A program made the translations under genes and the position numbers. Shown here in pieces: positions 7,300-15,092 of a DNA stretch of 64,000 bases. Each line of letters starts with the position of its first letter. Positions within the stretch are counted from its first letter, which is position 1. The stretch is from positions 49,552-113,551 of the forward strand of contig NZ_LXWK01000022.1 in assembly GCF_001669775.1 (NCBI RefSeq). Direction: 5' to 3'. Under the pieces are notes generated by a model. The model saw nothing but the letters and a program-made list of their open reading frames with translations, was not told the DNA's origin and made no database searches. Origin of the DNA: Rheinheimera sp. SA_1. GTDB taxonomy: Bacteria; Pseudomonadota; Gammaproteobacteria; Enterobacterales; Alteromonadaceae.

Positions 7300-9105
7300 T
7301 TAGTTCCAGCCATGAAACACAATGCGTGGGTTAACGGTTCCGGTTGACCCACCGGCCTCCACTTTACCGAGCGCCTGATCATATCGGATTTTACCTGCTC
7401 CACCGACGTTCACCGTTTTTCCAACGGCAGAGCCGGAGAATATACCGGCTAAACTGTCCATTTTGATATCGGTTCGCGGGGCGTAAATGGCAGCATAAAT
7501 GGATTTAATGCCACCATTGAGTTTGATGCCATCTTTGCCACTATACGAAGAATAAATCGACATCACCGGCCGGCCATCGACGATCCCTTGCGGTTCGCCC
7601 ACCGGAAATTGATCATTAATGACTTTGGCGCCGCCGGTAAATTCAATCCGGCCACTGGTGATAATGGTCAGTGAACTGCCGTTGTTAATCTGCAACGCTG
7701 AATCGCCGCCAAACACCATGTCACCAGCAATAAACAACGTCACATGGCCGTTAATTATCAGTTTGCCTTCACTGCCGCCATTGACACTGCTGACAAAATA
7801 CATCGACTGACTCTTTTTCAAAAACAGGCCATTTTGCGGTGTCAGACTGGCGGGTAGATTGGGTACATCAAGATGTTTACCTTCGGTGGCAGTTAAAGTA
7901 TAGATCTTGCGATCCCAGGCCTGACGCACATTCAAGGCTGGCAGTGTGGCGGGTTGCTCCACCGCTTCGACGGCTTCGCTGATACGCAGCGGGTCGCATA
8001 ACGGGTTAAAACTTTCACTGGCTTCGTCGTCGTTATCGACCGGCAGCAACGGCACCGGCGCAAAACTCAAGTCGGCCTGTTGTTGGCCAAGCCCCGCCGG
8101 ATTTACGCTGCCGCGGTAACGCAATAATGCTGGTTGTAAAATACTACTGCTGTAACCAGCTAACTGCACATCGCCATAGACTTCAACAGCGCCGTTGATT
8201 TTGGCATTATTGGTCAGCGTCAGATTGCCCTGGGTGCGCAAACCACCTTGTAGTTTCGCCACGTTGTTCACCCGGATATGGCTGTTGGCTTTGACTTCCC
8301 CTTCGACCACCACGGTATTGTTGACATCAATGGTTCCGACCGCCCACGCTTGTTTTTTAATCACGGCGCTGGCGTTGTTGAGCAGGATATTGCCATTGGC
8401 ATGCAGTTTTCCACTGATGACAGAAGAGCCGGTTAAGGTGATATTACCGGTTGAGAGTACATCGCCAATCACCGGTGAATCACCGACCAAAGTTACACTG
8501 CCACCATCGGTGACAGTGCGCACCACCACATTGGTGTTACTGGCTAGCGGGTTGGACGAATCATAACTGGTAATACCGCCGCTAGCTGTAAGGTCAACTG
8601 CGTTACAACCGGTGACGGCATGTGCAAAAGGGAACAGACTGACGCCGCTGCCGCTGATGCGTTTAAACATCACTTTGCGCGTGGCGGCACTATCGCCATA
8701 GCGCGCACCATCGGCGCTGACAGCAAAACCCTGAGCCTTAACTTCAGCAGCTCCGGCCTGATATTTCCGGCCTCCGGATATGCTGCCTGCGACAACTTTA
8801 GCCGCAACGGCCACTTCGGCATCAGTGGCATTGGCATTGGCTGGATCTTTGGCAAAGGCATTCAGCTGATGAAAACTTTCAAATACCGCTTTATCCGCCA
8901 GTAGTTCGGCGTTGAGTTTTTTCTGAAAATTACCGCTCATCCGCTCCTGCGATACCGAACTGTTAAGTGCAGTAAATACCAGTAAACTGGCAATGGTGGT
9001 CAGCATCAATACAAACAACAATGACATGCCTCGTTGTTTTGCAGCTCCGATGTTTAACTGGTGGCTCAAGTTCAACTTGGTATGCAGATCCTGTTTGTTG
9101 CACAT
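7300..9105 (-). CDS. PilX-like minor pilin with long bactofilin/beta-helix-like extension
   Basis: 601 residues; the last gene of the minor-pilin operon. After about 26 residues comes KQRGMSLLFVLMLTT, a hydrophobic PilX-type N-terminus without Glu5, then SQERMSGNFQKK, the usual PilX follow-on. PilX proteins are normally about 150-200 residues. Here residues ~200-330 form repeating short strands (GNITLTGSSVISGKLHANGN, GGLRTQGNLTLTNNAKINGA) like a bactofilin or right-handed beta helix. A second strand-rich region occupies ~420-600. It probably sits at or near the pilus tip. No pilY1 lies next to it. The PilX identity is fairly sure; the role of the extension is inferred. Confidence 0.8.
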   Translation of the reverse strand: MCNKQDLHTKLNLSHQLNIGAAKQRGMSLLFVLMLTTIASLLVFTALNSSVSQERMSGNFQKKLNAELLADKAVFESFHQLNAFAKDPANANATDAEVAVAAKVVAGSISGGRKYQAGAAEVKAQGFAVSADGARYGDSAATRKVMFKRISGSGVSLFPFAHAVTGCNAVDLTASGGITSYDSSNPLASNTNVVVRTVTDGGSVTLVGDSPVIGDVLSTGNITLTGSSVISGKLHANGNILLNNASAVIKKQAWAVGTIDVNNTVVVEGEVKANSHIRVNNVAKLQGGLRTQGNLTLTNNAKINGAVEVYGDVQLAGYSSSILQPALLRYRGSVNPAGLGQQQADLSFAPVPLLPVDNDDEASESFNPLCDPLRISEAVEAVEQPATLPALNVRQAWDRKIYTLTATEGKHLDVPNLPASLTPQNGLFLKKSQSMYFVSSVNGGSEGKLIINGHVTLFIAGDMVFGGDSALQINNGSSLTIITSGRIEFTGGAKVINDQFPVGEPQGIVDGRPVMSIYSSYSGKDGIKLNGGIKSIYAAIYAPRTDIKMDSLAGIFSGSAVGKTVNVGGAGKIRYDQALGKVEAGGSTGTVNPRIVFHGWN

Positions 9106-9107
9106 GT

Positions 9108-9656
9108 TCAGGTTTCCCGAGCCAGAATGACCGATTTCAGCGCAATTTGCAGGCGCACATAAGGTTCGTTGCTGGCATCGCCGTTCAGATCAGCTTGCGG
9201 GTAATTCAGTGGTAAACCGCGTGGCGCTAACCTGGTGGTCAGCAGATCACCATTGATGGAAAAGTCGAGCGCAATCAGTCCGGTCACCAGACTGATCCAA
9301 TTGCCGCCGTTAATGCGGCATTGCAGTTCGCTGCTGTCAAAGCGGAATTCTTCGACAAAGGCCAATGCTTGGGTCGTGCCACTACAACCCATCTGGCTGC
9401 TACTGCTATTGAGTTGTTCAATCCGCAGTGTGTTGCCAGTCAGGCTGATCACCGTGCCTTTTCGAACACTGTTATTGAGCATATCCCGGCTGCTTCTGAG
9501 CACTTCCTGCGCATTTTCCAGCGCGTTCACCTCATTCACGGTATGCTTTATGGCGATCATCGCGCCGCCCATCCCGACCATAATCAGGCTGGATAACAAC
9601 AGGGTGACCATCAGTTCAACCAGGGTAAAACCATGTGTAGCTTGGATCTGTGGCAT
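9108..9656 (-). CDS. pilW: PilW-like type IV pilus minor pilin
   Basis: 182 residues from the ATG at 9656, whose first base is the last base of the pilV stop (TGATG), with AGGA about 8 bases upstream. The class III signal MPQIQATHG^FTLVELMVT has Gly at -1 and Glu at +5 for PilD cleavage and assembly. The rest has a PilW-like pattern (RSSRDMLNNSVRKG, SSQMGCSG). PilW helps prime pilus assembly from the inner membrane. It is translationally coupled to pilV and 2 bases from pilX. Confidence 0.85.
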   Translation of the reverse strand: MPQIQATHGFTLVELMVTLLLSSLIMVGMGGAMIAIKHTVNEVNALENAQEVLRSSRDMLNNSVRKGTVISLTGNTLRIEQLNSSSSQMGCSGTTQALAFVEEFRFDSSELQCRINGGNWISLVTGLIALDFSINGDLLTTRLAPRGLPLNYPQADLNGDASNEPYVRLQIALKSVILARET

Positions 9657-10129
9657 CAGATACATCCTGTTGGGTTGCCATTGCGCAGCCACGGAAAGCT
9701 GCTTTGAATATCCATGGTGTTGGCTTCGCCATCGTCCAGCCTAAGGTCATTCCAGCTGACAGCCAGCTCCAGCATCGTCAAAGGCAAGGGGGCGGCCGGC
9801 GCTGGTTGATAGGGGGAAACGTTAAAGGCAAAGGCTTCAAAATCAATCTGATAACCAGCCGGATCCAGATTTACCTGCGGTTGTAAGGTGCTGATAAAGG
9901 CTGCATCAAACATCATGCCGCCTTGTTGCAAGGTACAAAGTTGCGGCCAGATCCGTTCCACGGCGTTATGTGCCTGAATAGTTGCCACGGTATAGCTCAG
10001 ACTGCTGCTGGCGTATTGCAAGGCTTTGATCTGTGCGCTGGCAAGGCCGAGCAGACCCAGACTCGCCAGTAACATTGCTACCAGAACTTCAATCAGGCTA
10101 AAGCCATCAGGCCAAACTTGGGTTCGCAT
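9656..10129 (-). CDS. pilV: PilV-like type IV pilus minor pilin
   Basis: 157 residues. The prepilin signal MRTQVWPDG^FSLIEVLVAML is typical, followed by LLGLASAQIKALQYASSSLS, the classical PilV block. PilV is one of the minor pilins that form the tip-priming complex. The gene lies between fimT and pilW in one operon, 7 bases from fimT and overlapping pilW by one base. Confidence 0.88.
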   Translation of the reverse strand: MRTQVWPDGFSLIEVLVAMLLASLGLLGLASAQIKALQYASSSLSYTVATIQAHNAVERIWPQLCTLQQGGMMFDAAFISTLQPQVNLDPAGYQIDFEAFAFNVSPYQPAPAAPLPLTMLELAVSWNDLRLDDGEANTMDIQSSFPWLRNGNPTGCI

Positions 10130-10136
10130 CAGAGAG

Positions 10137-10598
10137 TCAGCCTAAATGAGTACAAGCCTGACTTTGGATCGTCAGCTGGCCACTGGGAAAGATACACAAC
10201 CATTTGGCGGCGTCGGTTTGTTCGGTATGGCTGATAGACACTGAAGCCGGAGTGGCGAAGCCTGCCTGGCTGACATTCACTAATTCCAGTCCGGTGACTG
10301 CAATTGTATTATCTTCGAGCTGAACACTGCGGATACTACGGTCTTGCTGATCGGGTAATTCCACCTGCCATTTACCGTTGACGCCCGCCACAATATTGAC
10401 CTGCTGATTGCGTTTAATGGCTTCGCTACGGGCAAATTTGTACATCGCTTGTATTTGATTCACCGCCTGGGTATGGCGTTCTTGCTGGACTAATTGCAGA
10501 TACGACGGTAGCGCAAGTGACACAAGAATGGCTGCTATACCCAGCACGATCAGCAGTTCGAACAGTGTGAAGCCTTGTTGTGGAATATGGTGTTTCAT
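10137..10598 (-). CDS. fimT: FimT/GspH-type pseudopilin
   Basis: 153 residues from the ATG at 10598, which overlaps the upstream stop as TAATG; an upstream in-frame extension overlaps pilE and is unlikely. The signal MKHHIPQQG^FTLFELLIVLG has Gly -1 and Glu +5. The following AAILVSLALPSYLQLVQQER and KFARSEAIKRNQQV match FimT/FimU/GspH. These minor pilins join the tip-initiation complex. Position 2 in a pilE-fimT-pilV-pilW-pilX operon fits. Confidence 0.87.
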   Translation of the reverse strand: MKHHIPQQGFTLFELLIVLGIAAILVSLALPSYLQLVQQERHTQAVNQIQAMYKFARSEAIKRNQQVNIVAGVNGKWQVELPDQQDRSIRSVQLEDNTIAVTGLELVNVSQAGFATPASVSISHTEQTDAAKWLCIFPSGQLTIQSQACTHLG

Positions 10599-10963
10599 TA
10601 ATGCACCCAGCAGCTGTCGTGACCGGTTGCTGCAGTTTTCACACCTTGCTGATTGATGCTGAGTTCGCCACATAACGAATCATCAACCGGGCTGGCGATG
10701 ATTGTGAACAAGTCCACTGCGCTGCGCTCGTAACTGAAACTGTAGTAGTCGGTGGCGGTGATATTGTGCTGTTCAGGATAAGTGCCGTTGCGGCTATAAC
10801 TGCGTTCCAGCAAGTTTGTTTGCTCCAGCATCAGCCGCTGTGCATCAGTTCGTCGACCCGCTTTAAGGTAACTGTCGTAGCTTGGATAAACCAAACTGGC
10901 CAGAATTGCGACGATAGCGACAACCACCATCAGCTCAATCAAAGTAAAGCCATAATTTTTCAC
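10598..10963 (-). CDS. pilE: PilE-like type IV pilin
   Basis: 121 residues starting at a GTG with GAGG five bases upstream. The prepilin signal MKNYG^FTLIELMVVVAIVA is short and perfect, followed by ILASLVYPSYDSYLKAGRRTDAQ, the PilE block that precedes the globular domain. Two Cys near the end (SLCGEL, HDSCWVH) may form the D-region disulfide loop. In related clusters PilE is a minor pilin encoded next to pilVWX. It is first in this operon; two short palindromes lie in its upstream region. Confidence 0.85.
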   Translation of the reverse strand: MKNYGFTLIELMVVVAIVAILASLVYPSYDSYLKAGRRTDAQRLMLEQTNLLERSYSRNGTYPEQHNITATDYYSFSYERSAVDLFTIIASPVDDSLCGELSINQQGVKTAATGHDSCWVH

Positions 10964-11004
10964 AAAAACCTCACAACAGCAGTTATTTTAAATTTTCGCA
11001 TATT

Positions 11005-11052
11005 TGACAGCGTTGTCATTTTTAGCAAAAAATAAATTACCCAAGGGTAATT
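11005..11052 (-). promoter_or_regulatory. Two short palindromes upstream of the minor-pilin operon
   Basis: TGACA-GCGT-TGTCA at 11005-11018 and AATTACCC-AA-GGGTAATT at 11035-11052 are perfect inverted repeats in the AT-rich region before pilE (start 10963). They are placed where operators would overlap or lie just upstream of a promoter. No named consensus was recognised. The rest of the 370-base gap to the next gene (11053-11333) holds nothing else I can identify. Confidence 0.35.
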
Positions 11053-11333
11053 CAGTAAAATCAGATGTTTCGGCTACAAATGGACTGCCAGATGGCCTTT
11101 CGTGCTGGAAATATAACCAGTTTCATAGTCGAAGGTCAAATATTTTGTTTCAAAAGTTGCAAAATAGTTTATTTGTTGATTTCCCGGTTTGTCAGCTGCA
11201 GGTAGACGGAATTGCCTGCAACAGATACCTGTTCATGGTGATCGCTGGAACTTCGGGGAGGAAGGGGATAAATTGAGATGATGCCGGCTGCAGTGCTTAG
11301 TTGCCGCTCCCAATTTCCAATTCAAGGACATAT

Positions 11334-11726
11334 ATGGACTTTCAAGCCTGTCGTGATCACTGCTTGATGCAATTGCAAAGTATCGAAGATTTTCCTTTTG
11401 GACCTGACGTTTACGTCTATAAGGTGGTCGGTAAAGTGTTTGCCATTTTGTCAGAACAGCGCTTTGAACAAAGCGCAACACAAGGCGTTCAGCCAAACCG
11501 CATCGCCAGCATCAACTTAAAATGCGACCCAACCGAAGCCTTAATGCTCCGGCAGATTTTTCCGGCGATTACACCGGGATATCATATGAATAAACAGCAC
11601 TGGAATACCGTGCTGCTGGATGGCAGCGTGCCTGAGAATGAAATCAAACGGATGATTGAAAACTCTTATGCACTTGTGGTGAAAAGCCTGCCGAAAACGA
11701 AAAGACCGGTGCTCAGCCAGAGTTAA
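11334..11726 (+). CDS. MmcQ/YjbR family protein
   Basis: 130 residues from the ATG at 11334 (MDFQACRDHCLMQL), preceded by AAGGA at good spacing; an ATG-like start 11 codons earlier lacks this. The pattern PFGPDVYVYKVVGKVFAIL, then NLKCDPTEALMLRQ, ITPGYHMNKQHWNTVLLDG and the C-terminal SYALVVKSLPK is the MmcQ/YjbR double-wing fold. E. coli YjbR is a predicted DNA-binding protein of unknown role. The stop codon lies in the loop of an 8-bp inverted repeat (11711-11718 with 11732-11739). Confidence 0.9.
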   Translation: MDFQACRDHCLMQLQSIEDFPFGPDVYVYKVVGKVFAILSEQRFEQSATQGVQPNRIASINLKCDPTEALMLRQIFPAITPGYHMNKQHWNTVLLDGSVPENEIKRMIENSYALVVKSLPKTKRPVLSQS

Positions 11727-11739
11727 AATTCGGCTGAGC
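11711..11739 (+). terminator. Inverted repeat at the end of the YjbR gene
   Basis: GCTCAGCC (11711-11718) and GGCTGAGC (11732-11739) are perfect complements with a 13-nt loop that contains the stop codon. No T-run follows, so this would be a weak or factor-assisted terminator, or simply an mRNA 3' stabiliser. Confidence 0.35.
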
Positions 11740-11780
11740 AATTCAGGCATTGCTGCATGTTCGGTCGGATGACCGAAAGT

Positions 11781-12137
11781 TCAACAGTCAGTGGGCTGAT
11801 GAAATACCTGACTGTCCGCCGGTGCTTGTCGCCGATCCTGCAACCCATAATCGCGGCTGACATCAGCAATGCGCAGCCGGTAATCTTTAAAAATAGACGC
11901 CCGACCTTGCTGTTGTGCCAGCCGATGCGCTTCCAGGGTTCGCCATTGCAGGATGGCCTGTTCGTCACGCCAGAAGCTCAGTGATAACAATTTGTCTGGG
12001 TCACTCAGGCTTTGAAAACGTTCAATGCTGATAAAACCGTCAATCTCATTCAGTAAAGGTTTCAGGCTGACGGCGATGTCCAGGTAGTCTTGCTTACAAG
12101 CAGGATGTAGTTCGACTTCAAAAATTACGGCGATCAT
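11781..12137 (-). CDS. Antibiotic biosynthesis monooxygenase (ABM) domain protein
   Basis: 118 residues. MIAVIFEVELHPACKQDYLD, then FISIERFQSLSDPDKLLSLSFWRDEQAILQWR in pieces, is the small ferredoxin-like ABM fold that handles quinone-like or heme substrates without a metal cofactor. The ATG overlaps the stop of the upstream P450 gene by 4 bases (ATGA), so the two are translationally coupled. It may act on the P450 product. No substrate can be named. Confidence 0.85.
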   Translation of the reverse strand: MIAVIFEVELHPACKQDYLDIAVSLKPLLNEIDGFISIERFQSLSDPDKLLSLSFWRDEQAILQWRTLEAHRLAQQQGRASIFKDYRLRIADVSRDYGLQDRRQAPADSQVFHQPTDC

Positions 12138-13309
12138 GGTTTTGCTCCTGCAGGGTCTGAAGACTGCGTATCCAAATCACTGAAAAACCAACTCAGCCGG
12201 CCATTCAACGAAGGCCGATAACGCCATTGCAACGGCGGTAAAGTTTGCGACAGCAAAAATTCAACTGCGACAGCGCTGATTTGCAACGCCAGTTGTTGTC
12301 CCGGGCATTGATGCGCACCGCTGCTAAAAGTTAGATTGGTTTGTTGTAGCCGATCAAGCCGGAACTGCTCCGGCTGCGGATAAACGCTTTCATCACGACC
12401 AGCGGCAGCCAGTAGCAACAACACAGTGCTACCTGCAGGCAGAGCAATACCGGCAATTTCACAGTCGGCGTGAATAAAGCGCCGGGTATTTTGCACCGGC
12501 GCATCATAACGCACGACTTCCGCCACCAACGGCAGGCACAGCCGTGGATCAGCCCGCAGCGTTGGCCATAACTGTTGTTCGGTCAGCGCGACCAGACTGT
12601 TGCCAATTAAGCCTGCAGTCGCTTCATAACTTTGCATTAATAACCCCAATAAATTCGCTCGCTGCCAGTGTAAATCAACCGGCGGCATCAGCAATTGTAA
12701 TTGGCCCAGCAACAACTGACTGGCCTGCTCTCCGGCCACCATGACGGCAGCATCATGGGCTGCCGACGGCGCCAATGTCCGGATAAAATCGGCAATGGCA
12801 GTTGCGGCCATCTTTGCTTGAGACGGGTTAAATTCCAGCAATGCTGCTACCACCCGCACCGGTAGTTGCTGGATAAATTCATTTAACAGCATAATGTCAT
12901 CAAACAACGCTACAGCAGGGCGTTGATATGCAGTCGCCAACTCCTGTTGTAACGCTGAGATCACCAACAGCGTTTGTTGGCGCACCAAGGCATCCGACCA
13001 ACCATGTAGCCGAGGTGCCAGCCAGATTTTCGCCTGTTGCTGCGTCTGGCCATCAGTCATCCGGATCAACTGTGAAAATACCTGACCTACTGTGCTTCCT
13101 GCCAAATGCGCAGGCACAGTTTCATTGTACGGCCGAACTTTGGCTGCTGGATGCGCCAAGACTTCCAGGACCACTCCGGCTTTGGCGGCGAGCCATAAAT
13201 TGAGGTGAGTATCAAAAGTTAAATCGGCGCCTTGGCGTAACAAAGCGTAGTAAGGGTAAGGATTGGCGTGCTGCACAGCAGCAATAGCATTGATAGGCGA
13301 ATCGTTCAT
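12134..13309 (-). CDS. Cytochrome P450, natural Ala at the I-helix alcohol position
   Basis: 391 residues, a typical length for soluble bacterial P450s. The heme-Cys loop is FSSGAHQCPGQQLA near residue 335; the ExxR motif is EVVRYDAP. The I helix reads LLMQSYEATAGLIGN where most P450s have AGxETT: the acidic residue is kept but the proton-relay Thr is replaced by Ala, as in P450eryF. P450s hydroxylate or otherwise oxidise a substrate using O2 and a separate ferredoxin partner; none is encoded nearby. It is coupled to the ABM gene and divergent from an ArsR regulator, suggesting a regulated two-enzyme unit. Confidence 0.92.
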   Translation of the reverse strand: MNDSPINAIAAVQHANPYPYYALLRQGADLTFDTHLNLWLAAKAGVVLEVLAHPAAKVRPYNETVPAHLAGSTVGQVFSQLIRMTDGQTQQQAKIWLAPRLHGWSDALVRQQTLLVISALQQELATAYQRPAVALFDDIMLLNEFIQQLPVRVVAALLEFNPSQAKMAATAIADFIRTLAPSAAHDAAVMVAGEQASQLLLGQLQLLMPPVDLHWQRANLLGLLMQSYEATAGLIGNSLVALTEQQLWPTLRADPRLCLPLVAEVVRYDAPVQNTRRFIHADCEIAGIALPAGSTVLLLLAAAGRDESVYPQPEQFRLDRLQQTNLTFSSGAHQCPGQQLALQISAVAVEFLLSQTLPPLQWRYRPSLNGRLSWFFSDLDTQSSDPAGAKP

Positions 13310-13419
13310 GGAAATTCCTGTTTAATGGCTCGCACAGAGGTAGAACTGCGATCTTGCCGAAAACTACGTTGCGCTGCATGATGCCGCAATCTGACTAAGG
13401 ATACTTCGCTGGAAACCGA

Positions 13420-14166
13420 ATGATGGATGTCGAGCAAGCTGATGTTAACCTGGCAATCGCACAAATCGCCGCTGCCATTGCCGAACCTGCCCGCGCCCGT
13501 ATGTTGTGCGCGCTGATGGATGGTCGCGCCTACACCGCCACCGAGCTTGCTACGGTCGCGGATACTGCAGCTTCCACCGCCAGTGCGCATTTAAGCCGCT
13601 TAACCGATCTGGGCTTATTGCATAAAGTCAGTCAGGGCCGGCACCGCTATTTCAGATTGGCCAATGCCGAGGTGGCGCAAGTGCTGGAATCAATGATGCA
13701 ACTGGCCGGGCAGCAACCAAAATCAATACAAAGCACCACACCAGCCTCGTTACGTTTTGCCCGTAGTTGTTATGATCATCTGGCGGGTACGGTGGCCGTG
13801 GCATTATTACAACAGTTGCTGAAATTGGGTTGGCTAGCCCCTGCGCCGGGATCTGATGTTTTGAGCGCATCCGGACAGCAACCAGACTATCAGCTGACTG
13901 CTTTGGGGAAGGCCGGATTTAGCGCGCTTGGCGTTGATTATCAGGCCAAACCACAGAGCAAACGGCGATATGCCTGCGGCTGTCTCGACTGGAGCGAACG
14001 TACTGCGCATTTAGGCGGCCAACTCGGTGCTCTACTGCTGGCTTTTATGCTGGAAAAACAATGGCTCAGGCGTATGCTCGGCAACCGCGAACTACAACTG
14101 ACCGACCTTGGCAAACGCCAGCTCAACAAGCAGTTTGCGCTGCAGTTGCCGGCACCCAAAGGGTAA
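13420..14166 (+). CDS. ArsR family HTH regulator with long C-terminal domain
   Basis: 248 residues, much longer than minimal ArsR proteins (about 100). Residues ~10-95 form the winged helix: AIAEPARARMLCALMDGRAY, TATELATVADTAASTASAHL and a wing GRHRYFRL. The C-terminal half (~110-248) is a second domain with a CGCLDWSERTAHLGGQLGA block seen in similar regulators. The CxC there does not match a known ArsR metal site. It starts 110 bases from the divergent P450 gene, so it likely controls the P450-ABM pair. The ATG at 13423 is an equally possible start. Confidence 0.85.
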   Translation: MMDVEQADVNLAIAQIAAAIAEPARARMLCALMDGRAYTATELATVADTAASTASAHLSRLTDLGLLHKVSQGRHRYFRLANAEVAQVLESMMQLAGQQPKSIQSTTPASLRFARSCYDHLAGTVAVALLQQLLKLGWLAPAPGSDVLSASGQQPDYQLTALGKAGFSALGVDYQAKPQSKRRYACGCLDWSERTAHLGGQLGALLLAFMLEKQWLRRMLGNRELQLTDLGKRQLNKQFALQLPAPKG

Positions 14167-14190
14167 ATTCAGCCGCTACCTGAACAGGTG

Positions 14191-14226
14191 AAAACTGCCA
14201 GCAGTAGCTACAATTCTGGCAGTTTT
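14191..14226 (+). terminator. Terminator-like hairpin after the ArsR gene
   Basis: AAAACTGCCA (14191-14200) pairs with TGGCAGTTTT (14217-14226), 10 bp perfect, 24 bases after the ArsR stop. The T-run is only the four in the stem, so termination strength is uncertain. Confidence 0.5.
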
Positions 14227-14326
14227 GACGCTGGTAGTACCGTTGAAATATCGTTAAGGTAGACTTTCAATCATCTGGCAGATCCACAGCCAGCGTTGCT
14301 GTAAATATTCGCCAACTATTATCGAA

Positions 14327-14347
14327 CTAATAGCAAATAACTATTAG
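14327..14347. promoter_or_regulatory. Short inverted repeat upstream of the second GST gene
   Basis: CTAATAG (14327-14333) and CTATTAG (14341-14347) are complementary over a 7-nt spacer, about 40 bases before the GST start. They lie in a stretch of loosely repeated ACTATTA/ACTGATAGC words. This is a possible operator with no known match. Confidence 0.3.
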
Positions 14348-14387
14348 CCAACAACTGATAGCAAACAACCAGCCAAAGGATAGCGCC

Positions 14388-14999
14388 ATGACTTCTTGCC
14401 CAAACATCACTTTATTTCACAACGCACAAAGCCGCTCGGCTGGTGTGCGGATTCTGTTAGAAGAACTTGCTTTACCTTGCGACATTCAACTGGTTGATTT
14501 TAAAGATAAGCCTGCGGCACTGTTGGCGGTAAATCCGTTGGGCAAAGTGCCGACTTTGGTTGCCGATGACGCTGTGATCACTGAACAAGTGGCGATATTT
14601 CAGTTTCTGGCGGAACTCGCGCCGGAAAAAGGTTTAAGCCCGGCAGTCGGTGATCCGTTGCGCGGTTCTTATCTAAGGGCACTGGCGTTTTATGGCAGCA
14701 GCTTTGAACCGGCGATGATCGACAAAGCGCTGAAGCGTGACAGCGGTTCAGCCAGCATGAGCCCTTATGGCACTATCGAAGCCGTTGAAGCGATAGTCCG
14801 GGCACAATTGGCCAAAGGTCCCTGGTGGTTAGGCGAACGTTTCACCGCCGCCGATGTACTGTGGGGCGCGTCATTAAGCTGGATCACCCAGTTTGGTTTA
14901 TTGGATAAAACACCGGAAATTGCGGCTTATTTAGAGCGGTTTGCACAGCGGCCATCGGTGGCTTCAGCCAAAGCAAAAGATGCTGCATTGATAAATTAG
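14388..14999 (+). CDS. Glutathione S-transferase family protein
   Basis: 203 residues; the ATG is preceded by AAAGGA. The N-terminal thioredoxin fold shows ITLFHNAQSRSAGVRILLEE with a Ser in the catalytic position, NPLGKVPTLV with the cis-Pro, and ITEQVAIFQFLAEL. The helical C-terminal domain has PWWLGERFTAADVLWGASL, including the N-capping box that stabilises the fold. It resembles beta-class-like bacterial GSTs. It is a single gene between terminator-like repeats; the substrate is unknown. Confidence 0.88.
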   Translation: MTSCPNITLFHNAQSRSAGVRILLEELALPCDIQLVDFKDKPAALLAVNPLGKVPTLVADDAVITEQVAIFQFLAELAPEKGLSPAVGDPLRGSYLRALAFYGSSFEPAMIDKALKRDSGSASMSPYGTIEAVEAIVRAQLAKGPWWLGERFTAADVLWGASLSWITQFGLLDKTPEIAAYLERFAQRPSVASAKAKDAALIN

Positions 15000-15092
15000 T
15001 AACAATATGTGCATGTTTGATGTAAAGTTTGCTACAGAGTATTTTGTTGAATACCGGTTTAACTGATGATTTGACGCCGGTAAAAAGATTGC

